Source of the DNA: Cytobacillus solani
GTDB taxonomy: Bacteria; Bacillota; Bacilli; Bacillales; Cytobacillaceae
NCBI RefSeq assembly: GCF_001420595.1
Contig: NZ_LJIX01000006.1
Span: 193,361 to 257,360, forward strand
Direction of reading: 5' to 3'
Length of the DNA stretch: 64,000 nt
Shown piece by piece: positions 26,166 through 35,696 of this stretch. A model generated the notes under the pieces. That model was not told the DNA's origin and made no database searches. It worked only from the letters and a program-made list of their open reading frames with translations. The translations under genes and the position numbers were made by a program. Numbering within the stretch: the stretch's first letter is position 1; every line of letters starts with the position of its first letter.

Positions 26166-27467
26166 ATGGCATTAGGTGGAGGAACATTTACTTCTCAGAA
26201 CAAGGTATTGCCGGGTGCTTATATTAACTTTATTAGTGCCAAACGCGCATCTTCTTCGTTGTCTGACAGAGGCACTGCTGCATTGGCATTGGAATTGGAT
26301 TGGGGAGTAGAGAACGAAGTCTTTACTGTTAAGGCTGAGGATTTAGAACGGTTTTCATTGAAAATCTTTGGCTACCCATATGATCATGAGAAATTAAAAG
26401 GAATAAGAGATTTGTTTAGAAACATTCATACAGCATATTTGTACAAATTAAATACTGGTGTTAAAGCTTCAAATACCTTCGCTACGGCTCTATATGGTGG
26501 TGAAAGGGGCAACAGCCTAAAAACAGTGGTAACGACTAATATAGACGATCCTACGAAGTTTGATGTTATTACAATGCTAGATACAGAGATTATAGATAGT
26601 CAAACTGTAGCACAGGCAACTGAATTAGTACCTAATGACTTTGCAGTTTGGAAAACAGATGCAACTTTAGCAGCAACTGCTGGTACTCCATTTACCGGAG
26701 GGACTAATGGAAGTCAATCTACAGGAACTGAATATCAAAAGTTCTTGGATAAGATTGAGCCATTTAAATTCAACACAATTGGGTGCTTAGCGACTGATCA
26801 AGTAATTACGGCATTATTTGTTGCGTTTACAAAGCGGATGCGTGAGAAAGTTGGAGCAAAGTTTCAAACAGTAGTTTATCAAACAGCAGCAGACTATGAA
26901 GGTGTTATTTCTGTTGAAAATAAGGTTAGTGAAGCAATCCCTCAATCTTTAATCTATTGGGTGACAGGTGCGGCAGCTGGTTGTGCTGTAAATAAATCTA
27001 ATACAAACAAAAAGTATGATGGTGAATTTACAGTGGATGTAGATTATACGCAATTTGCGTTAGAGGATGCATTGAAGGCAGGTAAGTTTATTTTCCATAA
27101 AGTAGATGACGAAGTACGTGTATTAGAGGATATTAATACACTAGTTACCTTCACAGAAGAAAAAAACAGCGACTTCGGTAGCAATCAAACTATTAGAGTT
27201 CTTGATCAGATTGCTAATGATATTGCTGTTCTCTTTAATAACAAATATCTTGGCAAAATACCAAACAATGAATCTGGAAGAGTATCTCTGTGGAATGACA
27301 TTGTGAAGCACCATAAGGAACTTGAAACGCTTCAGGCTATTGAGAATTTTAATGCTGATCATGTTGTAGTGTCTAAAGGCGAAGGTAAAAAAGCAGTAGT
27401 TGTTGGTGATGCGATAACTGTTGTTAATGCTATGGCTCAACTATATATGACAGTTACAGTGGCATAG
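26166..27467 (+). CDS. Contractile tail sheath protein (XkdK/YqbK-like)
   Basis: The 433-residue protein begins MALGGGTFTSQNKVLPGAYI, typical of PBSX-type sheath proteins, and ends with the conserved sheath C-terminal region. The presence of a sheath shows the phage is a myophage. Confidence 0.92.
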   Translation: MALGGGTFTSQNKVLPGAYINFISAKRASSSLSDRGTAALALELDWGVENEVFTVKAEDLERFSLKIFGYPYDHEKLKGIRDLFRNIHTAYLYKLNTGVKASNTFATALYGGERGNSLKTVVTTNIDDPTKFDVITMLDTEIIDSQTVAQATELVPNDFAVWKTDATLAATAGTPFTGGTNGSQSTGTEYQKFLDKIEPFKFNTIGCLATDQVITALFVAFTKRMREKVGAKFQTVVYQTAADYEGVISVENKVSEAIPQSLIYWVTGAAAGCAVNKSNTNKKYDGEFTVDVDYTQFALEDALKAGKFIFHKVDDEVRVLEDINTLVTFTEEKNSDFGSNQTIRVLDQIANDIAVLFNNKYLGKIPNNESGRVSLWNDIVKHHKELETLQAIENFNADHVVVSKGEGKKAVVVGDAITVVNAMAQLYMTVTVA

Positions 27468-27488
27468 GAAAGGGGATGAAATTTAATT

Positions 27489-28004
27489 ATGTATGAAAAA
27501 AATAACTTACTTCTGAAATTAGACTTGCAAAAGTTTGGTCAAACAATGAGTTCGAAAGATGCGGTAAGTGCTTCTCTTGCTGAGTGCTTTGTAACAATTG
27601 AAGGTAATCGGTATAACTTTATGCAGGCGATTAATTTAGAAGCATCTATGGAAAAGACTAAAAGTGAAGTACCGATACTAGGTAAGACGGGTAAAGGGAA
27701 TAAGTCAACAGGGTGGAGTGGATCTGGCTCTGCTACATTCCACTATAATACTTCCATTTTCCGTGAGTTGCTATATAGATTTAAGGAAACTGGTGAGGAT
27801 GTATATTTTGATATTCAAGTGACAAATGAGGATCCTACTTCTGGAGTTGGCCGTCAAACTGTAATTTTAAAAGATTGCAATATTGATGGTGGTATTCTTA
27901 CTAAGTTTGATGCAGATGCAGAATACTTGGATGAGGATTTAGACTTTACCTTTGATGACTTTGAGATTCCAGAAAAGTTCAAATTACTACCAGGTATGCA
28001 ATAA
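27489..28004 (+). CDS. Tail tube protein (XkdM/YqbM-like) with N-terminal extension
   Basis: Residues about 20-171 match the PBSX XkdM tube family (CFVTIEGNRYNFMQAINLEA ... ILKDCNIDGGIL). The first 19 residues (LLLKLDLQKFG) are an extra leader similar to the short LDLQxF motif at the N-terminus of many phage structural proteins. GGAAAGGGGATG lies upstream of ATG 27489. Confidence 0.9.
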   Translation: MYEKNNLLLKLDLQKFGQTMSSKDAVSASLAECFVTIEGNRYNFMQAINLEASMEKTKSEVPILGKTGKGNKSTGWSGSGSATFHYNTSIFRELLYRFKETGEDVYFDIQVTNEDPTSGVGRQTVILKDCNIDGGILTKFDADAEYLDEDLDFTFDDFEIPEKFKLLPGMQ

Positions 28005-28024
28005 AGCAGGAATGATCATTCTAC

Positions 28025-28050
28025 GACACTCTCAATTTGAGAGTGTCTTT
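28025..28050 (+). terminator. Terminator after the tail tube gene
   Basis: A perfect 10-bp stem GACACTCTCA/TGAGAGTGTC with TTT tail. A partial terminator here raises tube and sheath yield over downstream genes. Confidence 0.7.
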
Positions 28051-28069
28051 GCGTATAGGGAGGGTATAA

Positions 28070-28216
28070 ATGATGAATGTAAATATTCAATTAAAAAATG
28101 CAGAAGAGTTTCAAAAATTGTTAAGGAAAGCTACTATTCTTTCAAACCAATTAGAGGAAACTCTTCAGCAAATAAATAAATTTGAATTGAATTTTGAAAC
28201 TAAATTAGAAGCCTAA
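28070..28216 (+). CDS. Small helical phage protein, 48 aa
   Basis: TAGGGAGGG precedes ATG 28070. The peptide (begins MMNVNIQLKNAEEFQKLL) is a predicted coiled helix. It ends 11 bp inside the convergent gene at 28205. Family not recognised. Confidence 0.6.
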   Translation: MMNVNIQLKNAEEFQKLLRKATILSNQLEETLQQINKFELNFETKLEA

Positions 28217-28531
28217 CTTTTTTTGAATATATTCTTGAGTAGCAGTTTCTAACATCGTTTGCCAATCTTTAAAATTGGTATTCTTCATAACGTGTTGATC
28301 CATATCATCTTCAGGAATAGCTTCAAAGTCATCCTGAGATTCAACTTTAAAGTTACCAGCATTCAAAAATTCATCAAATGAATCAAACTTAGTGTTTTTA
28401 CTCATGAATGATGTAATGAATAATTCATCGAAGGAAATACTGGTTGTTTTTTCAAGTTCTTTTGCTGCGCTTTCCATATTTTTTAGTTGTTTTTGCAGTT
28501 TATCTAAACCCTTTACTTTAAACTTAGACAT
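28205..28531 (-). CDS. Minus-strand moron in the tail module, 108 aa
   Basis: ATG 28531 follows GGGGGTGG on the minus strand. The protein is charged and helical (begins MSKFKVKGLDKLQKQLKNM, ends QEYIQKKLGF) with no membrane segment. It interrupts the rightward late operon between tube and chaperone genes, so it is probably expressed separately, perhaps in the lysogen. I recognise the overall pattern only as an uncharacterised phage protein. Confidence 0.7.
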   Translation of the reverse strand: MSKFKVKGLDKLQKQLKNMESAAKELEKTTSISFDELFITSFMSKNTKFDSFDEFLNAGNFKVESQDDFEAIPEDDMDQHVMKNTNFKDWQTMLETATQEYIQKKLGF

Positions 28532-28609
28532 TATTTCCACCCCCTTTCTTTTGTCTTTATTCGACATAAAAGGATAAAATACCTATTACAATTTTAGGAG
28601 GATAATTGA

Positions 28610-29038
28610 ATGAATAAATTAAGCGCGTTTCTTAGTCAAAATGCTGTAAAGGTTGAAAATGTTAAGTATGCTGCATCTAAACGGTTCCTAGATGAAAATA
28701 AAATGCCTATGGAATGGGAAATCTGCAGCATTACGTCTACTGAAGATGAGGATATAAGAAAAGCCTGCACCAAAAAAGTTCCGGTACCAGGTAAAAGAAA
28801 TCAATTTGTACCAGAAACGGATTACAATGCATATCTTGGCAAACTTGCTGCAAAGTGTACAGTATTCCCTAATCTTAATGATGTTGAATTGCAGAATAGC
28901 TATGGGGTAATGGGAGCCGACGCGCTACTGAAAACAATGCTAACTCCTGGTGAGTATGCAGACTATGTCGCAAAGATTCAAGAGGTTAACGGGTTTGAAG
29001 CTTCGATGGAAGAATTGGTTGAAGAAGCAAAAAACTAA
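28610..29038 (+). CDS. Tail assembly chaperone (XkdN/YqbN-like)
   Basis: The 142-residue protein matches the XkdN/TAC family (begins MNKLSAFLSQNAVKVENVK; contains LNDVELQNSYGVMGADALL). It ends at TAA 29036-29038, directly after the slippery heptamer AAAAAAC. With the -1 shift it continues to 29229. Confidence 0.9.
   Translation: MNKLSAFLSQNAVKVENVKYAASKRFLDENKMPMEWEICSITSTEDEDIRKACTKKVPVPGKRNQFVPETDYNAYLGKLAAKCTVFPNLNDVELQNSYGVMGADALLKTMLTPGEYADYVAKIQEVNGFEASMEELVEEAKN
29029..29035 (+). promoter_or_regulatory. Programmed -1 ribosomal frameshift site (A AAA AAC)
   Basis: The heptamer lies in the correct phase (GCA AAA AAC TAA). Slipping back one base reads AAA AAA CTA ATA and stays open to TAG 29227. 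This is the lambda G/GT-type arrangement for tail chaperones. Confidence 0.85.
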
Positions 29039-29229
29039 TAAATGAAGGCGATTATGAGGCTAACATAGCTTATTATTGCCTTCATAAGTTTCATAAATGG
29101 CCTTCTGAGTTTGAGTCTTTACCTAAAAATGAAAAAGCTTATGTAATTGCTTCTGTACAAATAAAACAAGATGCAGAGAAAAAAGCCGAGAAAGAAAGCA
29201 AAAGGAAAGGCCGACGTAGAAAGTCATAG
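29036..29229 (+). CDS. C-terminal half of the frameshifted tail assembly chaperone
   Basis: In the -1 frame the extension (LINEGDYEANIAYYCLHKFH ... KGRRRKS) lacks its own start and ends in a Lys/Arg-rich tail. It is made only by frameshift from 28610 and is expected to bind the tape measure protein. This mirrors XkdN and the frame downstream of it in PBSX. Confidence 0.85.
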
Positions 29230-29279
29230 AGAAATCCTCTTCTTTTCTGTATATTTATAGATAAGGAGGGGATAAGTAT

Positions 29280-29999
29280 ATGAAAAGGGCATTATTTCTA
29301 GTTCTTTCATTTTTGTTTGGGATATTTCTTGTATTTGCGATATTTTCAATTATTAAAAGTATTGGAAGTTACAGTAGTCTAGGAGATTATTTAGTTGCAT
29401 TTATTATGTTATTTGTATTTGTAGTATTAGAGATGTTTTTTGTGAAGAAATATAAAAAATATAGTGATCCAAAGCTAATAAAAGAACAGCAAAAACATAA
29501 TCAACAATTATTGCAAGAAAAATGGGAAACTGAAAAAATTATTCCTGGCTCGAAAGCACGTATTGAAGATTTAGGCGCTGATATATGTATAAAAGCAAAA
29601 CACATGGCTGGTTTACCAATAAGTGAAGGTGCAGAAACTTTTATATACAGATGTAAAAATAAAGTGGTTTTTGAAAGAAATGAGAAAACTTATGAATTAA
29701 TTTTAGATAAAATAGAAGATATAACAATTAAAACAGATATCGAAATACAAAAAAGTTATGTAAGTAGTGTTGGAGGTGCTGTAGGTGGGTATGTTTTATT
29801 TGGACCACTTGGAGCAATGGTTGGAGGAAGAGCGAAAGAAAAAAAATCACAAGTTATTGAAGAATATCTGATCTTTGCATATGAAAAAAATAATGAAGTA
29901 GAATATATATCATTTGAGGTAACAAATATTCCTAATGCTTCTTTATTTGTAAATTTATATGACAATAAAGTTCAAAAGAGGCAAACAATAGAAATATAA
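29280..29999 (+). CDS. Two-span membrane protein moron, 239 aa
   Basis: Two transmembrane helices (about 5-25 and 37-56) are followed by a long cytoplasmic part with a Gly-rich zipper-like stretch (SSVGGAVGGYVLFGPLGAMV, about 161-180). GGAGGGG precedes the ATG, and a strong terminator follows. It sits between the tail chaperones and tape measure, where PBSX has nothing, and is AT-rich. A lysogenic-conversion or superinfection-exclusion role is possible but unproven. Confidence 0.7.
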   Translation: MKRALFLVLSFLFGIFLVFAIFSIIKSIGSYSSLGDYLVAFIMLFVFVVLEMFFVKKYKKYSDPKLIKEQQKHNQQLLQEKWETEKIIPGSKARIEDLGADICIKAKHMAGLPISEGAETFIYRCKNKVVFERNEKTYELILDKIEDITIKTDIEIQKSYVSSVGGAVGGYVLFGPLGAMVGGRAKEKKSQVIEEYLIFAYEKNNEVEYISFEVTNIPNASLFVNLYDNKVQKRQTIEI

Positions 30000-30007
30000 T
30001 AATCTGA

Positions 30008-30036
30008 AACACTCACAAAATGTGGGTGTTTTTTTA
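30008..30036 (+). terminator. Terminator between the membrane moron and the tape measure gene
   Basis: AACACTCACA/TGTGGGTGTT (30008-30017 with 30021-30030) followed by T residues. Confidence 0.8.
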
Positions 30037-30050
30037 GGTAGGTGCTTATT

Positions 30051-32228
30051 TTGGCTACCATTAGAACAGCTATACAGATCTATGATGGTATGTCACCAGC
30101 GTTTAGATCGATGAATAACGCTATGAATATAGTTCTAAATTCCTTCGAAAGCCTACAAAGGGCATCTGGAAATGCTATTGATACTGCTAGTATTCAAGCT
30201 GCTAGACAAGAATTAGCAAGAGCTGAATCATCATTTGACCAAATAGAAGAGCAGATTAGACAAGCTGACAGGCAACAGCAAAATTTGAATAATAGTATAA
30301 ATAACGGAACTTCTGCGGCTAATGGATTTTTATCTAAGATAGGAGCAATGGTAGCAGCATACCTCTCGTTTCAAACAGGTAAGTCTTTAATGAATACTTC
30401 TGATGAATATACAAACTCAACAGCTAGAATTGATATGATGAATGATGGTCTACAAAGTACCAAGGAATTACAGGAAATGATTTTTAGAGCAGCACAAAGA
30501 TCATATGGAGCTTATTCTCAAACTGCTGACATGGTAGGTAAAATCGGGATGAATGCAGGAGCTGCATTTAATTCAAGTTCAGAAGTAGTACAATTTGCAG
30601 AATTACTCAACAAACAATTTGGTATTGCTGGGACAAATGTAGAGGGAATCCATTCGGCTACTCTACAATTAACTCAAGCACTAGGATCTGGAGTATTACG
30701 AGGCGAGGAGTTAAATGCAGTATTTGAGGCGGCACCAAGTATTATTCAAACAATTGCTGACTATTTAGAAGTGGATATTGGAAAAATTAGAGAAATGGCT
30801 AAAGAAGGTTTATTAAGTGCTGAAATAGTAAAGAATGCTATGTTTGCAGCGACAGATGAGATTAATAGTAAGTTTGCTTCAATGCCACTGACCTGGTCTC
30901 AAATTTTTGCCTATATACGAAACGAAGCCCTTTGGGCATTTAGGCCACTTTTAGAATCAATTAATAAGGTTGCCAATAGTGAAAGAATTCAAGGATTTTT
31001 AAGCAGCCTATCCAACTCATTTACCACATTATCCAGTGTTGTTGTATCAGTTTTCAATATAATTACCTCTATTGGAAGTTTTATCTATGATAATTGGTCC
31101 TTAATTGCTCCAGTTGTTGGAACTGCGACAGCAGCTATAGTAGCCTATACCTCAGCATTATTAATAGTAAAGGCTGCGAGTGTTGCTCAAGCGTTTTGGT
31201 TGGGAATTAAAACATTAGCTACTGGTTTATATACTGCTTCTACATGGGCTAGTGTACAAGCGACTCTCGCCGCTACTGGTGCAGCATGGGGGCTTAATGC
31301 AGCATTATATGCAAATCCTATCTTTTGGGTGGTATTAGCTGTTGTTGCATTAATAGGAGCCTTTTATTTAGCAATTGCAATAATTAATAAATTTGCTGGA
31401 ACATCAATCTCAGCAACAGGAATTATTGCAGGAGTTTTTTTCGCATTAGGTGCCTATATATTTAATATCATTGCTTTTTTATGGAACATTTTTGCCTCAA
31501 TAGCAGAGTTTTTTGTGAATGTCTGGAACCATCCAATGTATTCAGTAAAAAAAATATTTGCTAATCTCGTGACTAATGTGCTTGATATGACAATTTCAAT
31601 GACCAAAGGCTGGGATGGCTTTGCCACTAGTTTTGTGAATGCGATGATCTCAGCTGTAAATGGAGTAATTAAAGCTTGGAATTGGCTTGTTGATTTACTA
31701 CCAGACAGCGTTACAGGTGCATTAGGAATTGGTAAGGGAACAGAATTTTCACACAGAACATCCATTACAAGTGATCTTGAAAACCTTAAATCAGGTATTA
31801 ATGACTGGGTTGGTGAAGCTCCTGAGGGTTACTGGGAAGCTCCAAAGATGGAAATGAAAAACGTAGGAGCTGCTTTTTCTGCAGGGTACGACAAAGGTGC
31901 AGCCTTCAGTGATAATGTAAAAGATTCTTTTAAAATGGATGAGTTGATGAATAATGCTCAAGCTCTTGACCAAATTGGCAGCGCTGGAAAAGAAACAGCC
32001 GGAAACACCGGGAAAATGGCTGACTCGATGGAAGCTTCGGAAGAGGATTTGAAATACCTGCGTGACATTGCTGAACGAGAAGTGATTAACCGATTTACTA
32101 CAGCTGAGGTTAAGGTTGATTTAACTAATCATAATAACGTTAACTCGGAATTGGATCTTGATGGTATCATAGATCGCTTTGGAGAAAAACTAGTGGAAAC
32201 ATTGGATTCTGTTGCGGAAGGTGTTTAA
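30051..32228 (+). CDS. Tape measure protein (XkdO/YqbO-like, short)
   Basis: TTG 30051 with AGGTAGGTG upstream gives about 725 residues. The N-terminal half is helical (DIQxAR/QQLNN-like heptads), the middle (about 330-480) has several hydrophobic segments ([20 protein letters not shown]), and TMP-type motifs ([16 protein letters not shown]) lie near 220. It sets tail length; 725 residues implies a short tail. Confidence 0.92.
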   Translation: MATIRTAIQIYDGMSPAFRSMNNAMNIVLNSFESLQRASGNAIDTASIQAARQELARAESSFDQIEEQIRQADRQQQNLNNSINNGTSAANGFLSKIGAMVAAYLSFQTGKSLMNTSDEYTNSTARIDMMNDGLQSTKELQEMIFRAAQRSYGAYSQTADMVGKIGMNAGAAFNSSSEVVQFAELLNKQFGIAGTNVEGIHSATLQLTQALGSGVLRGEELNAVFEAAPSIIQTIADYLEVDIGKIREMAKEGLLSAEIVKNAMFAATDEINSKFASMPLTWSQIFAYIRNEALWAFRPLLESINKVANSERIQGFLSSLSNSFTTLSSVVVSVFNIITSIGSFIYDNWSLIAPVVGTATAAIVAYTSALLIVKAASVAQAFWLGIKTLATGLYTASTWASVQATLAATGAAWGLNAALYANPIFWVVLAVVALIGAFYLAIAIINKFAGTSISATGIIAGVFFALGAYIFNIIAFLWNIFASIAEFFVNVWNHPMYSVKKIFANLVTNVLDMTISMTKGWDGFATSFVNAMISAVNGVIKAWNWLVDLLPDSVTGALGIGKGTEFSHRTSITSDLENLKSGINDWVGEAPEGYWEAPKMEMKNVGAAFSAGYDKGAAFSDNVKDSFKMDELMNNAQALDQIGSAGKETAGNTGKMADSMEASEEDLKYLRDIAEREVINRFTTAEVKVDLTNHNNVNSELDLDGIIDRFGEKLVETLDSVAEGV

Positions 32229-32230
32229 CG

Positions 32231-32899
32231 ATGGCATATAGCTTTTTATTTGATGATTTACTTTTTCCAATCACTCCTTCTAAACTAGATATGAAGATAA
32301 AGAACAATAATTCTACAATTACGCTTATCAATGAAGGCGAAGTTAATTTGCTAAAAAAAGCAGGATTAACTGAAGTTTCATTTGAGGTATTATTACCTAA
32401 TGTAAAGTATCCTTTTGCTGTCTATCCAGATGGATTTCAGCCAGCGACATTCTATTTAGATAAACTTGAGAAATTAAAAACTGAAAATAAACCTTTCCAA
32501 TTTATCGTCTCTCGATTAAAACCGAGTGGCGATTTATTATTTGATAATGATATGAAAGTATCTCTTGAAGAATACACAATCAAAGAGAGTGTCGATCATG
32601 GGTTAGATGTAGTCGTTTCAATCCAACTTAAGCAATACCGGGAATATGGTACGAAAATAGTTGAGATTAAAAAGCCTACTGCAAAGTCAAAGCCAGTTGC
32701 TAAAACTATTAAGCCAAGGCCAACAACGAATGCTCCACCTCCTCCAAAGTCATACAAAGTTGTTAAAGGTGATACCTTATGGGCTTTATGTAAAAAATAT
32801 TATGGAAAAGTAACTAAAAAAATGACTGATGAGTTAGCTGCTAAAAATGATATAAAGAATCCTGATCTCATATTCCCTGGGCAGGTGATTAAGTTATGA
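32231..32899 (+). CDS. LysM-containing baseplate/tail protein (XkdP/YqbP-like)
   Basis: The 222-residue protein has a tail domain (about 1-140) and a C-terminal LysM (about 174-221; YKVVKGDTLWALCKKYYG, ending FPGQVIKL) joined by a Pro/Lys linker. LysM binds peptidoglycan and helps the tail puncture the wall. Overlaps XkdQ by 4 bp. Confidence 0.92.
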   Translation: MAYSFLFDDLLFPITPSKLDMKIKNNNSTITLINEGEVNLLKKAGLTEVSFEVLLPNVKYPFAVYPDGFQPATFYLDKLEKLKTENKPFQFIVSRLKPSGDLLFDNDMKVSLEEYTIKESVDHGLDVVVSIQLKQYREYGTKIVEIKKPTAKSKPVAKTIKPRPTTNAPPPPKSYKVVKGDTLWALCKKYYGKVTKKMTDELAAKNDIKNPDLIFPGQVIKL

Positions 32900-33858
32900 G
32901 TAATTTTGAGTTAATAATTCAAAACGGATCAAAATTAATGATGCCTGCTGTAGAAGAAGGGATTATATGGGAAACTGCTCGCAGGGGCGTTCCAGGAAAA
33001 CTAACTTTTAAGGTCGTGCAAGATAAAGATTTAATATTTGAAGAGGGTAATGCTGTTAGATTTAAAAAAGATGGACAAAATGTTTTTTATGGCTTTATTT
33101 TCACGAAGAAACGTTCTAAAGATGGACTTGTTAATGTGACAGCTTATGATCAATTAAGGTATCTAAAAAACAAAGATACTTATGTCTATGAGAATAAAAC
33201 TGCATCTGAATTTATCAAAATGGTTGCTGCGGATTTTAGAATGAACACTGGAACTATTGAAGATACTGGCTTTAAAATTGCTAGTCGTGTAGAGGATAAC
33301 AAAGAGTTGTTCGAAATGTTTAAAAACGCACTAGATTTAACAATGGATAATACGAAAAAAATGTATATCCTCTACGATAATTTCGGAAAGTTAACTCTTA
33401 GAAACATAGAAAAAATGAAATTAGATGTTCTTATTGATGAAGAGACTGGTGAGAACTTTGATTATACATCCTCAATCGATTCTAATACGTATAACAAGAT
33501 TAAACTAGCATATGAGAATGAAAAGACAGGTAAGCGTGAGATTTACATTACAGAAGATGGTAACAATATAAACCGTTGGGGAGTACTTCAATTTTTCGAA
33601 ACTATTAAAGAATCGACTAATGGAAAGTCAAAAGCAGATGCGCTGCTGTCTTTGTATAATCGTAAGACAAGAAATTTAAGTATAAAAAATGCATTTGGGA
33701 ACATTTTTGTACGTGGTGGAAACTTGGTAGTCGTAAGGCTAATCCTTGATGATATTAAAATTATGAACTGTATGCTGGTTGAAAGTGTTAAACACACTTT
33801 TGAAGAAAGCGATCATTTCATGGATTTACAACTAGTTGGAGGCGATTTTATTGCGTGA
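32896..33858 (+). CDS. Baseplate hub protein (XkdQ/YqbQ-like, gpD-type)
   Basis: The 320-residue protein matches the PBSX XkdQ family (begins MSNFELIIQNGSKLMMPAVE), related to phage P2 gpD. It forms the trimeric hub at the tail tip. Confidence 0.9.
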   Translation: MSNFELIIQNGSKLMMPAVEEGIIWETARRGVPGKLTFKVVQDKDLIFEEGNAVRFKKDGQNVFYGFIFTKKRSKDGLVNVTAYDQLRYLKNKDTYVYENKTASEFIKMVAADFRMNTGTIEDTGFKIASRVEDNKELFEMFKNALDLTMDNTKKMYILYDNFGKLTLRNIEKMKLDVLIDEETGENFDYTSSIDSNTYNKIKLAYENEKTGKREIYITEDGNNINRWGVLQFFETIKESTNGKSKADALLSLYNRKTRNLSIKNAFGNIFVRGGNLVVVRLILDDIKIMNCMLVESVKHTFEESDHFMDLQLVGGDFIA

Positions 33859-34210
33859 TATGAATAATATCGTTCAATCATTTAAAAAAGCAGCAGTAGA
33901 CGCAATTCAGGCGGCTGATCCAACTGCAATACAATTTGGTCATGTAACAAGTACATCACCATTAAAAATACTAGTTGAGCAAAAGAAAGAATTATCTATT
34001 GCTCAACTAATATTGACAAGAAATGTACGAGATTATGAGGTTGAAATGTTAGTAGATCATATGACGGAAGTAGCAGAAGGACATTCACATGGATACAAAG
34101 GCAAAAAGAAATTTACTGTCCACAATGCTCTTAAAGTTGGGGACAGTGTTATTCTCCTTAAAATGCAAGGTGGCCAAAAATATTTAGTGTTAGATAAAGA
34201 GGTGGTTTAG
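33851..34210 (+). CDS. DUF2577 baseplate protein (XkdR/YqbR-like)
   Basis: TTG 33851 (GGAGG 7 nt upstream) overlaps XkdQ by 8 bp. The protein has the DUF2577 pattern (PTAIQFGHVTSTSPLKILVE; HMTEVAEGHSHGYKGKKKFT). It is an OB-fold baseplate component. Confidence 0.85.
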   Translation: MRDMNNIVQSFKKAAVDAIQAADPTAIQFGHVTSTSPLKILVEQKKELSIAQLILTRNVRDYEVEMLVDHMTEVAEGHSHGYKGKKKFTVHNALKVGDSVILLKMQGGQKYLVLDKEVV

Positions 34211-34614
34211 TGATTCCTCAAGTTAATGATGGTCTAGTGGCTGATTTTGAAGAGGCTACGCCGCCACCTACTAAAAACTATAAAATATATATCAATAAAA
34301 ATCGCTGTTTAGGCTTCGTTAATGAAATCGAAGCATTGAAACAAGCGATTTTTTTAATGCTTTCAATCGAGCGTTATGACCACATCATTTATTCGTGGAA
34401 TTTTGGTGTGGAATTGAAAGATTTATTTGGAAGGCCTACAGCTTATGTTTTACCTGAGATTAAGCGACGGATCACTGAATGCCTTACTCAGGATGACCGA
34501 ATAAATGCAGTCGATAACTTTGTATTTGACGTTCAAAAAAGGAAGGTTCATGTAACCTTTAATGTCTATACCATCTATGGAGATATCGAAGCTGAGAAGG
34601 TGGTGGAATTTTAA
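34210..34614 (+). CDS. DUF2634 baseplate wedge protein (XkdS/YqbS-like, gp25-type)
   Basis: GTG start shares the last G of the previous stop. The 134-residue protein contains YDHIIYSWNFGVELKDLFG and VLPEIKRRITECL, conserved in XkdS/gp25-like proteins that nucleate sheath contraction. Confidence 0.88.
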   Translation: MIPQVNDGLVADFEEATPPPTKNYKIYINKNRCLGFVNEIEALKQAIFLMLSIERYDHIIYSWNFGVELKDLFGRPTAYVLPEIKRRITECLTQDDRINAVDNFVFDVQKRKVHVTFNVYTIYGDIEAEKVVEF

Positions 34615-35696
34615 TGACTGAACCTCTAAATTTAGATACAACTTATGAAGATTTAATGGCTCAAAAGTTAGCTGGAGTTGATCCATCTCTTGATACACGG
34701 GAAGGGACATCTCTTATTTATAATGCTACAGCAGCAAACAGTATTGAAATAATCCAAATGCTATTTACTCTTAAAAATCAAATCGATTTAGTGTTTGCCG
34801 ATACTGCGCCAAGAGAGTATCTAATTCGTCGTGCAACAGAAAGAGGAATGAAACCGTATGAGGCAACAAATGCACGGCTTAAAGGTGTTTTTAATATCGA
34901 TGTTCCAATTGGTAGCCGTTTTTCATTAGATGAGTTGAATTATGTAGTAATCGAGAAAGTTGAGTTTGGAAAGTTTGTAGTAGAATGCGAAACATCAGGC
35001 AGTATTGGGAATTTATTTTTAGGTCCCATAATCCCTATTGAATATATTGACGGTTTAACAAGTGCAGAATTAACAGATGTGCTTATACCAGGTGAGGATG
35101 AAGAGGATACAGAAGCTTTTCGTACTCGATATTTTAATAGTTTTGACTCCACAGCTTTTGGAGGTAACAGAAAAGATTATAAAGACAAGGTCAGTGCACT
35201 CCAAGGTGTTGGTGGTGTTCGGGTTTATCGAGCATGGAATGGTGGAGGTACTGTTAAACTGGTAATCATTAATTCACAATATGATAAACCATCTCAGGCT
35301 TTAGTTGATTCAGTACAAGAAGCTGTAGATCCCTTGTCAGAACAAGAAGAGGGTGTAGGGATAGCACCAATAGACCATATTGTTACTGTTTTCCCAGTAG
35401 GGGAAACCTCAATTGATGTAACTCTTAATATCACTTACCAAGATGGATGGACATGGCCTGATATTGAATCGAATGTATTTCAAACAATTGACAACTATTT
35501 CAATGAATTAGCAAAAGAATGGGCCGAATCCGATGATGATTACACTGGTGTGGTCGTTAGGATCTCGCAAATAGAAACACGGCTCCTTGGAGTAGATGGT
35601 GTCCTTGATATCGCTAATACAATGTTGAATGGTGCTCAATCAAACATTGCTCTTGATCAAGAGTCGATACCCAAAAGGGGGGTAGTAAGTGGCTAG
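34614..35696 (+). CDS. Baseplate J-like protein (XkdT/YqbT-like)
   Basis: The 360-residue protein matches gpJ-type wedge proteins: SLDTREGTSLIYNATAAN near 25-45 and TEAFRTRYFNSFDSTAFGGN near 165-185. Part of the baseplate wedge with XkdS and XkdU. Confidence 0.93.
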   Translation: MTEPLNLDTTYEDLMAQKLAGVDPSLDTREGTSLIYNATAANSIEIIQMLFTLKNQIDLVFADTAPREYLIRRATERGMKPYEATNARLKGVFNIDVPIGSRFSLDELNYVVIEKVEFGKFVVECETSGSIGNLFLGPIIPIEYIDGLTSAELTDVLIPGEDEEDTEAFRTRYFNSFDSTAFGGNRKDYKDKVSALQGVGGVRVYRAWNGGGTVKLVIINSQYDKPSQALVDSVQEAVDPLSEQEEGVGIAPIDHIVTVFPVGETSIDVTLNITYQDGWTWPDIESNVFQTIDNYFNELAKEWAESDDDYTGVVVRISQIETRLLGVDGVLDIANTMLNGAQSNIALDQESIPKRGVVSG

